Shown one piece after another: positions 15,291 through 25,020 of a DNA stretch of 64,000 nt (the stretch's first letter is position 1; each line of letters opens with the position of its first letter). The notes beneath the pieces are model-generated. The model ran no database searches. It had not been told where the DNA came from and saw only the letters and a program-made list of their open reading frames with translations. The translations under genes were made by a program, and so were the position numbers. This DNA is from Clostridium_AM sp900759715 (GTDB taxonomy: Bacteria > Bacillota > Clostridia > Clostridiales > Clostridiaceae), in the NCBI GenBank assembly GCA_900759715.1, contig CAAEXF010000044.1:46895-110894 (forward strand), written 5' to 3'.

Positions 15291-17903
15291 CTACTTTTTC
15301 TTTCTATAAGCAGTATCTTCAAGAGGATAACTATATCTGAATTTGCCGTCTTTTTTGTAGTACGCATTTTGACATGCTGGAGCACCAACACAGCATACAA
15401 TTTCACCAATACCCTTAGCTCCATATGCAACGCCATTAGGGTCATTCTTTTCGATAAAGTGAGTTTCAACAGGCGGCATTTGTGTTGACTTAAATAGGCC
15501 TAAGGTACCTAACTTTGCTTGAGGAACCCCATCCTTTAATGGGAAATCTTCTGTTAAACCATATCCAAGAGCCATAGCTACTCCACCTTCTACCTGACCT
15601 TCTGCAGAAAGAGGATTAATTGCCCTTCCAACATCATGAGCCGCAACAACTTTTACTAGTTTTCCTTCTTTATCAATAACAACAAGTTGTGTTGCATACC
15701 CATAGGCAATATGGCTTACTGGATTAGGTTTATCAGAACCAATTGGATCTGTTACAAAACTAAATTCTCCTATATATTCCTTGCCTTCCAAATCAGTTAA
15801 TGTATACCCAGCATCTAAATCAGATTTTAATTGTAATGCTGATTGATGTGCTGCTTCTCCAGCAAATGTAGTTTGACGAGATGCTGTTGTAGTACCGGAG
15901 TCAGGTGTATATTTTGTATCAGGATGTTCTACAACAATTTGCTCTGGTGCTAATCCTGTTGTTTCACAAACCATCTGCATTAACACAGTTTGTACTCCTT
16001 GACCAATTGCACCAGCAGAAGATCTAGCGTGAACTTTTCCATTAATTATTTTTAAGTTACAACGTCCAATATCAGAAAGACCTACTCCAACACCTGCGTT
16101 CTTCATTGCAGAAGCAATTCCCACATAATAATTTGGATCTGTTTCATATTTTTCAAAATCTTCTTTTACTGCTTCCAAAGTTTCTGCCATGGCAGTTCCT
16201 TCATCTGCTATCTGTCCATTAGGCAACACTTGTCCTGGTCTTATAGCATTACGATAACGAATTTCCCATCCAGAAACTCCAACTTTTTCTGCGAGCTGGT
16301 TAATTAGACACTCTATCGCTGCAGCAGATTGTGTTACTCCAAAACCACGGAATGCACCAGCAGGTGGATTATTAGTATAATAAGCATTACCTTCAATATC
16401 CATATTTTGATAATTGTAAGGACCACCAGCATGGGTACAGGCTCTTTGCAGTACTGGACCACCAAGAGAAGCATAAGCACCTGTATCAGAGGTAAGTCTA
16501 GCTTTCATTCCTTGGAAAATACCATTTTCATCACAGCCTATTTTAACATAAATGTCCATTGCATGACGTTTTGGATGATAGTTGATACTTTCCTGGCGGC
16601 TAAGCCATACTTTTACAGGTCGTTTAGTAAGATATGCACAAAGGGCTGCTTGATGCTGAACGCTCATATCTTCCTTACCACCGAATCCTCCGCCAACAAC
16701 AGCACTTTGAATTCTTATCTTTTCCATTGGAAGTCCAAGATAATTACTAAGTTCATGATATTCATCATAAACACTTTGTCCTGATGTAATAACCTTAATA
16801 CCATCTCCATCTGGCAATCCAATTGCAGTTTCTGGTTCCATAAAGGCGTGTTCAGTTGGTGGAACATGGAAAGTACCCTCTGTTACATATTTAGAATTCG
16901 CAAGTGCAGCTTCCGCATCCCCACGTTTTACTTCTTCATGATCTAATAAATTGTTTTCCGGAATTCTGAACTTCCCAAAATGCATAAAACCTTCTCCATG
17001 CACTTGTGGAGCTCCTGGTACTGCAGCCTCTTGTGGGCTAAGTACTGGTTTCAATACCTCGTATTCTACTTCAACAGCCTTTACAGCTGCCAATGCCTGT
17101 TCTTTTGTTTCAGCAACAACCATTGCGAGAGTATCTCCAATACATTTAGTTTCCTCTCCTATATCAATCATGCCTGGCCAGTCTTGAGCTAAGTGACCAA
17201 TATATCTCTTTCCTGGAATATCTTTTGCCGTGTATATAGCAACAACTCCTGGCATTTGAAGAGCCTTGCTTGTGTCGATAGATAATACTTTTGCACGAGC
17301 ATACTTACTGAATACATTCTTTCCGTAAAGCATACCCTCAAATTCATAATCATCCACGTACTTTGCTGTTCCTAAAGTTTTTGCACGAGCATCTACACGG
17401 CAAGTTCTTTCTCCAACCTTACCTGTTTGTTTTAATTCAGGTACTTCTAAGTTTTCTCTTAATATTTTTGCAGCTAAAAGAATACCTTCTTCAATTTTAG
17501 CATACCCAGTACAACGGCAAATATTAGTACGAATAGCCTGTTTTATATCCTCTCTTGTAGGATCTGGATTTTGATCAATTAAGCATTTACCGCATATAAC
17601 CATACCTGGAATACAGAATCCACATTGTACAGCTCCTGCAGCAGCAAAAGCATATACAAATACTTCTCTTTCTCTTTCTGTAAATCCTTCTATAGTTTGT
17701 ATCTTCTTTCCTTCTAATCTAGAAAGCTTTTGTACGCAGGCACGAGTTGTTTTTCCATCAATAATGACAGTACAAGTTCCACAAGCACCTTCTTTACATC
17801 CGTTCTTTACTGATGTTATTTTTAACTCGTCACGTAGGAAATCCATTAATGGCATGTCTATTTCAGATTTATAACACTTACCATTTACATTTACTTCAAA
17901 CAT
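15291..17903 (-). CDS. xdh: Selenium-dependent-type xanthine dehydrogenase, fused [2Fe-2S] and molybdopterin domains
   Basis: This 870-residue molybdenum hydroxylase should oxidise xanthine to urate or related purines. The plant-type [2Fe-2S] ligands are Cys36, Cys41, Cys44 and Cys56; the second cluster uses Cys94, Cys97, Cys129 and Cys131 (NICRCTGY). The molybdopterin domain spans about 165-850 with GGFGGKED and the catalytic Glu834 in GAKGIGE. No FAD domain is fused and none is encoded nearby, so the electron acceptor is unclear. The company of ssnA, ygeX, ygeY, yqeB and yqeC marks the selenium-dependent class. The start at 17903 has AGAGGA 7 bases upstream. Confidence 0.9.
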   Translation of the reverse strand: MFEVNVNGKCYKSEIDMPLMDFLRDELKITSVKNGCKEGACGTCTVIIDGKTTRACVQKLSRLEGKKIQTIEGFTEREREVFVYAFAAAGAVQCGFCIPGMVICGKCLIDQNPDPTREDIKQAIRTNICRCTGYAKIEEGILLAAKILRENLEVPELKQTGKVGERTCRVDARAKTLGTAKYVDDYEFEGMLYGKNVFSKYARAKVLSIDTSKALQMPGVVAIYTAKDIPGKRYIGHLAQDWPGMIDIGEETKCIGDTLAMVVAETKEQALAAVKAVEVEYEVLKPVLSPQEAAVPGAPQVHGEGFMHFGKFRIPENNLLDHEEVKRGDAEAALANSKYVTEGTFHVPPTEHAFMEPETAIGLPDGDGIKVITSGQSVYDEYHELSNYLGLPMEKIRIQSAVVGGGFGGKEDMSVQHQAALCAYLTKRPVKVWLSRQESINYHPKRHAMDIYVKIGCDENGIFQGMKARLTSDTGAYASLGGPVLQRACTHAGGPYNYQNMDIEGNAYYTNNPPAGAFRGFGVTQSAAAIECLINQLAEKVGVSGWEIRYRNAIRPGQVLPNGQIADEGTAMAETLEAVKEDFEKYETDPNYYVGIASAMKNAGVGVGLSDIGRCNLKIINGKVHARSSAGAIGQGVQTVLMQMVCETTGLAPEQIVVEHPDTKYTPDSGTTTASRQTTFAGEAAHQSALQLKSDLDAGYTLTDLEGKEYIGEFSFVTDPIGSDKPNPVSHIAYGYATQLVVIDKEGKLVKVVAAHDVGRAINPLSAEGQVEGGVAMALGYGLTEDFPLKDGVPQAKLGTLGLFKSTQMPPVETHFIEKNDPNGVAYGAKGIGEIVCCVGAPACQNAYYKKDGKFRYSYPLEDTAYRKKK

Positions 17904-17994
17904 TTTAAATTCCTCTCTCTCTATTAAAGGCATCTTCAAAAAAATATCCAACCTATTTTGGGTCTTATTATTTTCTTTCAGATGCCTTACCTAA

Positions 17995-19386
17995 TTATTT
18001 TTTAGAAAATGGTTTTCTATGCAAGTATATTCCATCAGGGGATTTTGACACTATATTTGAATTAACAACAACTTGTCCCCCTCTTAAAAATACATGAAGT
18101 ACTTTTCCCCTTTGATCAAAGCCTTCATAAGGATTATAGTCAACATTTTGTGTTTGATTTTCAGCAGTTATTACTCCTCTATATTCTGGATCCCACACAA
18201 CGATGTCTGCATCGCTTCCTACCTGTATTGTTCCTTTTTGTGGGAAAAGTCCAAATAACTTTGCAGCATTTGTTGATGTCAATGATACCCACTGATTTTC
18301 AGTTATTGCTCCAGTAGCTACTCCATAGGCATAAAGTAAAGCCATTCTATTTTCTACTCCAGGAGCTCCATTTGGTATTTTACTAAAATCTTTAATACCT
18401 ATATCCTTCTGCCCTTTGTAATTAAATGAACAATGATCTGTGGCCACAGTATCTATTTCATTGAATTTAAGCCCCTTCCAAAGTGCCTTCTGATCATCAG
18501 ATTTTCTTAGAGGAGGAGACATCACGTATTTTGCTCCACTAAACTCATCTTCCCCTTTTGGATCATAATATGAGTCATTTAGCAATAAATACTGTGGGCA
18601 AGTCTCCACGTAAACCTCTGCTCCTCTTTTTCTTGCTTCCATAGCAATATTAAGTGCTTCCTTTGAGCTTAAATGTACTATATAAACAGGTACACTTGCT
18701 AATTCCCCAAGCTGTATTGCTCTAAATACTGCTTCTTTTTCTGCCTCTGCCGGCCTAGTTTCTGCATGATATTTTGGTGATGTGTTCCCCTTACTTTTAG
18801 CTTCATTCACCAATACATCTATTACATCTCCATTTTCACAATGAAATCCGATTAAAGCTCCTATTTCGCCGCTCTTTTTCAATGCTCTAAAGATAGATCC
18901 GTCATCTACCTGCAAGGTATTTTTGTATGCCATGTACATCTTAAAAGAAGGTACACCTTCTTTAATCATATCGCCCATTTCATTACATACATTTTCATTC
19001 CAATCAGTTATTGCCATATGAAAGCCATAATCGCAATAACACTTCCCCTTCGCTTTTTCGTTCCAATTTTGTAATGCCTTTTTTAAAGTTTCCCCTTTGT
19101 TTTGAGTTGCAAAGTCGATTACAGTAGTTGTTCCTCCGACTATTGCAGCTCGTGTTCCACTTTCAAAGTCATCTGCAGTAATAGTAGAACCAACATCTAA
19201 ATCAAAATGGGTATGAGGATCTATACCTCCTGGAAGGAGGTAGCAGCCCGCTACCGAAACTACCTTGTCTCCTTCACATTCTAGGTTATCTCCTATAGCA
19301 ACAATTTTTTCCCCTTCTATTTTTATATCTGCTTCATAACTATCTGCTGCAGTTATAATTCTTCCACCTTTAAGAACTATACCCAT
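17995..19386 (-). CDS. hyuA: Dihydropyrimidinase / D-hydantoinase family protein
   Basis: This 463-residue cyclic amidohydrolase opens dihydropyrimidine or hydantoin-like rings. Metal ligands His58 and His60 sit in GGIDPHTHFD, the carbamylated bridging Lys is Lys149 (SFKMYM), and later GFHCENG, YIVHLSS and ATDHCSF supply the remaining His and Asp. In the selenium-linked purine clusters (E. coli hyuA neighbourhood) this enzyme is thought to act on a purine-ring breakdown intermediate. The start at 19386 is set by AAGGAGA 8 bases upstream; codons before it are untranslated. Confidence 0.92.
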   Translation of the reverse strand: MGIVLKGGRIITAADSYEADIKIEGEKIVAIGDNLECEGDKVVSVAGCYLLPGGIDPHTHFDLDVGSTITADDFESGTRAAIVGGTTTVIDFATQNKGETLKKALQNWNEKAKGKCYCDYGFHMAITDWNENVCNEMGDMIKEGVPSFKMYMAYKNTLQVDDGSIFRALKKSGEIGALIGFHCENGDVIDVLVNEAKSKGNTSPKYHAETRPAEAEKEAVFRAIQLGELASVPVYIVHLSSKEALNIAMEARKRGAEVYVETCPQYLLLNDSYYDPKGEDEFSGAKYVMSPPLRKSDDQKALWKGLKFNEIDTVATDHCSFNYKGQKDIGIKDFSKIPNGAPGVENRMALLYAYGVATGAITENQWVSLTSTNAAKLFGLFPQKGTIQVGSDADIVVWDPEYRGVITAENQTQNVDYNPYEGFDQRGKVLHVFLRGGQVVVNSNIVSKSPDGIYLHRKPFSKK

Positions 19387-19446
19387 TGAAAAATCTCCTT
19401 CCAAAGCTTTACATTTTATGCATTTTTCATTATCTACTACTGCTGG

Positions 19447-20796
19447 TTAAGCTTGTTTGTTTTCTTTTTTCCCTATTTCATTAAAGAATATATTTAAAAT
19501 TACTGCAGCCAAGCTTCCTGTAGTTATACCACTATGGAAAATTGTTTGCACCCAATTTGGAAAGTTATGATAAAATCCGTCATTTGCTACTGGAATCATT
19601 GCAAGTCCTACACTAACTGCAACTATTACTGCGTTTTTAGTTCCATCATATTGAACTTTTCCTAGAGTTCTTATACCACCAACTAAAACCATACCAAACA
19701 TAGCAAATCCAACCCCACCTAATACTGGCTTAGGTATAGCTACGATTAATGCACCAAACTTAGGAATAAAACTTAAAACTAGTAGTATCACTCCAGCATA
19801 TATAGCCACGAATCTTGACTTAATGCCTGTAAGACTAACTAAACCTACATTTTGTGCAAATGGTGTTTGTGGGAAGCTGTTAAAAATACCTGCAAAAAGA
19901 GTTGAAATACTATCTGCCATAAGTCCTCTTGTTATATTTTTTCCTTCTACAGGTTTATCAACCATTTCATGAACAGCCATCATGTTACCTGTAGATTCCG
20001 TCATTAGCACTAGCATAACTAATCCAATGGAGATTATAGCTGAAGGATCAAATCTAGGTGCTCCAAAATGTAAAGGCATATTTACACTAAACCAACCAGC
20101 TTGCATAACAGGTTTAAAATCTACCATTCCAAACATAGCTGCAAGTATTGTTCCTAAAACTAATCCAAATAATATAGCCGCACTATTCCAAATCCCCTTT
20201 AAGAACTTAAATAGTAATAATGTTATTCCTAAAACTGATAAAGCCAAATATAGTTGTGATGGAGTTGCAGGCTTTACCGCACTATTTGTTATCCACTTAA
20301 CAGCTGTAGGTAATAAAGATATACCTATTGTAAGTACAACTGTACCAGTAACCACCTTAGGAAAGAATCTTATTAATTTTCCGAATAATGGAGCTAAAAC
20401 AATTCCAACTAAACCAGCTGCAATTACCGCTCCATAAATCGTTGTCATAGCTAAAGTTGAGTTTCCCTTGTAGGTACCAGCTATAGCTGCCATAGCTGCT
20501 ACGGCAGCGAAGCTTGTACCTTCTATAACTGGTATCTTAGCTCCTAGGTATCCCTTAACTCCGGCACTTTGGATTAATGTTGCAATACCAGCCATAAATA
20601 ATCCAGCGTTGATAAGAAAAACTATTTCCGCTGGTGACAGCCCTGCAGCACCTCCTACAATTATTGGCACTGCCACAGCACCAGCACACATTGCAAATAC
20701 GTGCTGTATTGAAAATATCCATGCTTTCCCTAAACTCATTGGTTCATCAACAGGTGCAACATTAACAACATCATTTTTAATCTTTTCTTCTACCAT
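19447..20796 (-). CDS. NCS2-family purine (uracil/xanthine) permease
   Basis: This 449-residue polytopic transporter of the nucleobase:cation symporter-2 family has about 12-14 helices. The substrate-site TESTGN motif and the QNVGLVSLTGIKSR signature are present. It should import xanthine, urate or uracil for the enzymes encoded around it; its location between hydantoinase and ssnA in a purine-catabolism operon favours xanthine or urate. The start at 20796 follows GGGGTG by 6 bases, 20 bases after the ssnA stop. Confidence 0.92.
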   Translation of the reverse strand: MVEEKIKNDVVNVAPVDEPMSLGKAWIFSIQHVFAMCAGAVAVPIIVGGAAGLSPAEIVFLINAGLFMAGIATLIQSAGVKGYLGAKIPVIEGTSFAAVAAMAAIAGTYKGNSTLAMTTIYGAVIAAGLVGIVLAPLFGKLIRFFPKVVTGTVVLTIGISLLPTAVKWITNSAVKPATPSQLYLALSVLGITLLLFKFLKGIWNSAAILFGLVLGTILAAMFGMVDFKPVMQAGWFSVNMPLHFGAPRFDPSAIISIGLVMLVLMTESTGNMMAVHEMVDKPVEGKNITRGLMADSISTLFAGIFNSFPQTPFAQNVGLVSLTGIKSRFVAIYAGVILLVLSFIPKFGALIVAIPKPVLGGVGFAMFGMVLVGGIRTLGKVQYDGTKNAVIVAVSVGLAMIPVANDGFYHNFPNWVQTIFHSGITTGSLAAVILNIFFNEIGKKENKQA

Positions 20797-20816
20797 TTTT
20801 TCACCCCATAATTTTC

Positions 20817-22139
20817 TTAAAATCTTTCCCAAAGATTAGTTGCTAATTCTCTTGATTTAGCATAAATTAATTCTTCATCTATACCTATTATTTCACGATT
20901 TTTCATAATAACTTTACCATTTATTATAGTTGTATCTACACTTCTTCCAGTCATTCCAAATAAAATGTGACTGTTGTAGTTAGACCCATCCATCAATGTA
21001 TGAGGATTGTAATCTACTATAATCAAGTCTGCATAAGCACCTTCTTCTATACTTCCTAATGTTTTTGTAAAGTATTTTGATGCTATTTTTTTATTGTTAT
21101 CAAAGAGCATTACAGGAACCTCTCCCCATGCAACGCTTGGATTAGAAAGATTATGCTTATGCAATATGTTTGCTACTTTCATAGACTCAAACATGTCACT
21201 AGTGTATCCATCTGTACCAAGTCCTACAGTTAAACCCTTATTCATCATTTCCATTACAGGAGCGCATCCTACTGCATTTCCCATATTTGACTCTGGATTA
21301 TGAATTACATTTGTTTTGCTTTCCTTCAAAAGTTCCATTTCAAAGTTGTTTACATGAACACAATGAGGAGTAATTGTTTTTTCGCCTAACATATTAAAAT
21401 CCATAAGTCTTTGAACTACTCTTTTACCATATTTATTTAGCGAATCATAAACATCTGCTATTCCTTCAGCAGTGTGTATATGATATCCACTATTTAAACC
21501 AACCATAGACTCAGCACATTTCTCCATTGTCTCATTAGAAAGTGTCATTGAAGCATGTAGCCCAAACATTCCTTTTAGCATGTCACTATTATCAGCATTA
21601 GCATGTTTTATGAAGTTAACATTCTCTTTTATGCCTTCTTCCATTATCTCTTTTCCGTCTCTATCTGAAACTTCATAGCAAAGACAACTTCTGACACCCA
21701 TTTCTTTTGAAGCTTCTGCCATTGTAAACAAACTGTTTGTAATAGCCATTGGGCTTGCATGGTGGTCAAAAATAGTTGTTGTACCATTTTTAATACAATC
21801 TATTATTGTTACTAAAGCACTATATTTTACATCTTCAAGTGTAAGAACTTTGTCCAGCTTCCACCAAAGATTTTCAAGTATTTCTACAAAATTATATGAT
21901 GGTGCTGAGGATATTCCTCTAGCAAATGAGCTGTAAAAATGCATGTGAGTATTTATCATACCAGGCATAATTACTTTTCCCTTAGCATCTATGAATTCTG
22001 CATCTGGATATTTTTTTCTGATATCTGCTGTACTGCCAAACTCTTTTATAATATTCCCTTCTATTGCTATACAACCGTTTTCAATGTATGGTACTTTATT
22101 ATTTTGCGTAACTAATCTTCCATTACCTACTAACAGCAT
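20817..22139 (-). CDS. ssnA: SsnA-type putative aminohydrolase (selenium-metabolism linked)
   Basis: This 440-residue amidohydrolase of the TrzA/guanine-deaminase-like group matches SsnA, a marker protein for genomes with selenium-dependent molybdenum hydroxylases. Metal motifs are NTHMHFYSS near residue 65, GYHIHTAEG, PHCVHVN and GLGTDG. It probably deaminates or opens a purine-derived intermediate. It is the fourth gene of the operon, 37 bases after the D-aminoacylase-like gene. The family assignment is firm; the reaction is not. Confidence 0.92.
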   Translation of the reverse strand: MLLVGNGRLVTQNNKVPYIENGCIAIEGNIIKEFGSTADIRKKYPDAEFIDAKGKVIMPGMINTHMHFYSSFARGISSAPSYNFVEILENLWWKLDKVLTLEDVKYSALVTIIDCIKNGTTTIFDHHASPMAITNSLFTMAEASKEMGVRSCLCYEVSDRDGKEIMEEGIKENVNFIKHANADNSDMLKGMFGLHASMTLSNETMEKCAESMVGLNSGYHIHTAEGIADVYDSLNKYGKRVVQRLMDFNMLGEKTITPHCVHVNNFEMELLKESKTNVIHNPESNMGNAVGCAPVMEMMNKGLTVGLGTDGYTSDMFESMKVANILHKHNLSNPSVAWGEVPVMLFDNNKKIASKYFTKTLGSIEEGAYADLIIVDYNPHTLMDGSNYNSHILFGMTGRSVDTTIINGKVIMKNREIIGIDEELIYAKSRELATNLWERF

Positions 22140-22176
22140 CCCTGTGCCTCCTTGCTAAACTATTATTAAGTTGTTC

Positions 22177-23769
22177 TTAGGACTTAGCTTTTCTTAATAC
22201 CTTGCCTGCTAATACTTTTTCATACTTTCCATCATCTATAGCTACATTTCCATTTATAATAACGTATTGAATTCCTTCTGGATACTGAATAGGATCTACA
22301 TAAGTTCCCTTATCTTGCACAGTTTCTGGATCAAATATAACTATATCTGCATAATTGCCAGCTGCTAAAGTGCCTCTTTCTTTAAATCCAAAAGCCTCTG
22401 CAGGTTTTTTTGTCATCTTATAGATAGCTTGCTCAAAGGTTAATGCCTTTTCTTCCCTCACATATTTTCCGAGAACTCTTGGAAATGCTCCAAATACTCT
22501 TGGATGAGGTTTTCCTGCTAAAAGACCATCTGTACAAACATTTTGCTCCGGTCTATTTAGGAATTTTATTACATGCTCTTCGAGACCATAGAAATCTACC
22601 ATTCCAACAGCATTTTCTTCTTCATAAAGAAGATTGAAAGTAGCATCATAAGGGTTTTTACCTCTTATCTCTCCTATCTCTACTAAGCTCTTTCCCACTA
22701 AATCCTCATTCTTTTCTGTTTTTACACTTGTAACAAAAATTTGATCCATGCCGGCAAAGTCAACGAAGTTATCCCAACCTGGTATACCCTTCTCCATATC
22801 CTCTACCATTTTTGCTCTCATTTCTGGATTCTTAAGTCTTTCTAAAAGCTTATCAGTTCCTCCATCATGAGCCCAAGGTGGAAGGATAACTCCAAGCATT
22901 GTACTTCCAGCCACATATGGATACTGGTCAAAGGAAACTATTATTCCCTCAGCCTTTGCCTTTTCAAGAAGCTCTATTACCTGATCTATATACTTCCAAT
23001 TCTTCTTCCCACATACTTTAAAGTGTGAGAAATGAATTTTAACTCCAGACTTTCTTCCTATTTCTATAACTTCTTCCATTGAATCTATTATAGTGTCAGC
23101 TTCACTTCTTTGATGGACAACAAATACTCCATCATACTCAGCTACAACTTTACACATTTCAATTATTTCATTAGTTTGTGAATATGCGCATGGCATATAT
23201 ATGAGTCCAGTAGAAAGCCCATAAGCGCCTGCTTCCATTTCTCTTCTGGTAACTTCACACATCTTTTTTATTTCTTCATCATTTGGCTGTTTGTTATCAA
23301 GGCCTAAAACTTCCATACGGATATTTCCATGAGGTACCAAATAGCTTTGATTTAAACCAACACCTTTTTGTTCCATCATTTTTAAATAATTATCCGTAGT
23401 TTCGTATGTCCAGTCTATTTCATCGCTGTCACCATCTAAGCCTGCTAGATTTTTTCTCCAAGGGCTTATATACTGCTTTGGAAGCGGTGCCATTGATATA
23501 CCATCTTGTCCTAAAACTTCTGTTGTTATACCTTGTCTTATTTTTGTCTCATTAAAAGGATTTACAAGTATTTTAAGGTCAGAATGGCTATGTGTATCTA
23601 TAAATCCTGGACACACTATCATTCCCTTTGCATCAATTGTTCTGTCAATGCTGCTCTCTTCTAGTTGACCTATTTTTGCAATACGGTCATTTTCTATAAG
23701 GAGATCGGCCTTATAGGCCTTATCTCCTGTTCCATCTATAACTAACCCATTTCTAATTATGGTTCTCAT
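22177..23769 (-). CDS. N-acyl-D-amino-acid deacylase-like amidohydrolase
   Basis: This 530-residue member of the D-aminoacylase/dihydroorotase-like amidohydrolases has the metal motif GFIDTHSHSDL (about residues 56-66). VVHQRSEAD, HFSHFKVCGKKN and a late segment with CTDG carry further ligands. The family hydrolyses N-acyl or N-carbamoyl D-amino acids. In this operon it is more likely to act on a linear ureido product of ring opening than on peptides, which is inference. It lies 15 bases after ygeY. Confidence 0.88.
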   Translation of the reverse strand: MRTIIRNGLVIDGTGDKAYKADLLIENDRIAKIGQLEESSIDRTIDAKGMIVCPGFIDTHSHSDLKILVNPFNETKIRQGITTEVLGQDGISMAPLPKQYISPWRKNLAGLDGDSDEIDWTYETTDNYLKMMEQKGVGLNQSYLVPHGNIRMEVLGLDNKQPNDEEIKKMCEVTRREMEAGAYGLSTGLIYMPCAYSQTNEIIEMCKVVAEYDGVFVVHQRSEADTIIDSMEEVIEIGRKSGVKIHFSHFKVCGKKNWKYIDQVIELLEKAKAEGIIVSFDQYPYVAGSTMLGVILPPWAHDGGTDKLLERLKNPEMRAKMVEDMEKGIPGWDNFVDFAGMDQIFVTSVKTEKNEDLVGKSLVEIGEIRGKNPYDATFNLLYEEENAVGMVDFYGLEEHVIKFLNRPEQNVCTDGLLAGKPHPRVFGAFPRVLGKYVREEKALTFEQAIYKMTKKPAEAFGFKERGTLAAGNYADIVIFDPETVQDKGTYVDPIQYPEGIQYVIINGNVAIDDGKYEKVLAGKVLRKAKS

Positions 23770-23784
23770 TATTAATCACCTTCA

Positions 23785-24972
23785 TTATTTACTATATACT
23801 GATTTTAATATTCCGTAGTATCCTTCTGCGCCTTTGTATAACTGCTCTTGCTCGATATACTCATCTATTGTATGTGCAAGATTTTCTTTTGAAGGACCAA
23901 AGCCTATTGTCTTTATTCCCTTTTCTCCTGCATAGTGGCTTCCATTTGTACAGAATGAGTAGTGTGCAATCTCTGGATTAATTCCAACATCTTTTAATCC
24001 TTTGTAAGCAGCTTGTACAAAATCATCCTCTTCATCATATAACCAACCTGGGAAGAATCTTTCTCCTTCAATAACTTCTCCAGTAAAGCATCTTTCTTTA
24101 CCTATAGCATAAGATACCTTTGCATCTAATTCTGGATCTTGCTTCTTTAACTCTTCAACTAATGCTATAACCGGTGCAAGTACAGATTCTTTAGTTTCTC
24201 CTACAAGAAGTCTTCTATCAAAAGTAGCCTTACAGTAATCTGGAACTACTGAAGCTCCTGGATATGGAGAGGATTTTATGTCTGTAAGAACAAGTATTCC
24301 TTTTCCTAATACTGGTTGCTCTATAGTTTCAATATCTTGAACTTTTTCAATTATTTTTGACATTTTGTATACAGCGTTTATACCTTTTTCTGGATTAGCT
24401 GAGTGTGCTGGCTTTCCGAAAGTTTCTATAACTACTTCAGCACGACCACGTTGTCCTCTCTTAAGGTTAAGCTCTGAAGCTTCTCCAATTACAACTAAAT
24501 CTGGGTTTATAGCTTCGCTTATCTTACGAGCAGCAATTCCTTCAAATATTTCTTCATGAACAACTCCTGCTACATAAAGGTCTCCTGCAAAATCTTTCTT
24601 TGTATCTTCAGCAAAGTATGATACTGCAGCTATCATTGCACTTACTGCACCTTTCATGTCTGAAGCTCCACGACCATATATTTTTCCATCTTCTATTTCT
24701 CCACCAAATGGTGCATGTTTCCACTTTGAATCGTCTGGAACTGGTACTGTATCTATATGGCCGTCAAATAATATTGATTTTCCTGGTTTGTTTCCTTTTA
24801 TGTGTCCAATTACATTTCCATAAGCATCTACAAAGCAATCATCGTATCCCATTTCTTTAAATGCTTTTTTTATAGCCTCTACTACTTTATCTTCTTCCCC
24901 AGAAACGCTTGGATTACGTAATAATTCTTGACATAACTTAGTTAATTGTTCTTTTCTTTGATTAGTTAGCAT
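23785..24972 (-). CDS. ygeY: YgeY-type selenium-metabolism hydrolase (M20 family)
   Basis: This 395-residue di-zinc M20/ArgE-type hydrolase has FDGHIDTVPV with the first metal His, GRGASDMKGA with bridging Asp, the general base in VHEEIFEG, and the C-terminal His in ENLAHTIDEY. It matches YgeY, found only beside selenium-dependent molybdenum hydroxylase genes. It likely removes an acyl or carbamoyl group from a purine breakdown product. ATG at 24972 is chosen over 24993 because GAGGAAAAG lies between them at proper spacing. It follows ygeX by 48 bases. Confidence 0.92.
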   Translation of the reverse strand: MLTNQRKEQLTKLCQELLRNPSVSGEEDKVVEAIKKAFKEMGYDDCFVDAYGNVIGHIKGNKPGKSILFDGHIDTVPVPDDSKWKHAPFGGEIEDGKIYGRGASDMKGAVSAMIAAVSYFAEDTKKDFAGDLYVAGVVHEEIFEGIAARKISEAINPDLVVIGEASELNLKRGQRGRAEVVIETFGKPAHSANPEKGINAVYKMSKIIEKVQDIETIEQPVLGKGILVLTDIKSSPYPGASVVPDYCKATFDRRLLVGETKESVLAPVIALVEELKKQDPELDAKVSYAIGKERCFTGEVIEGERFFPGWLYDEEDDFVQAAYKGLKDVGINPEIAHYSFCTNGSHYAGEKGIKTIGFGPSKENLAHTIDEYIEQEQLYKGAEGYYGILKSVYSK

Positions 24973-25020
24973 ATTGCTTTTCCTCGCCTTCATTTTATTT
25001 TAACTTTAAATTTATTTTGA

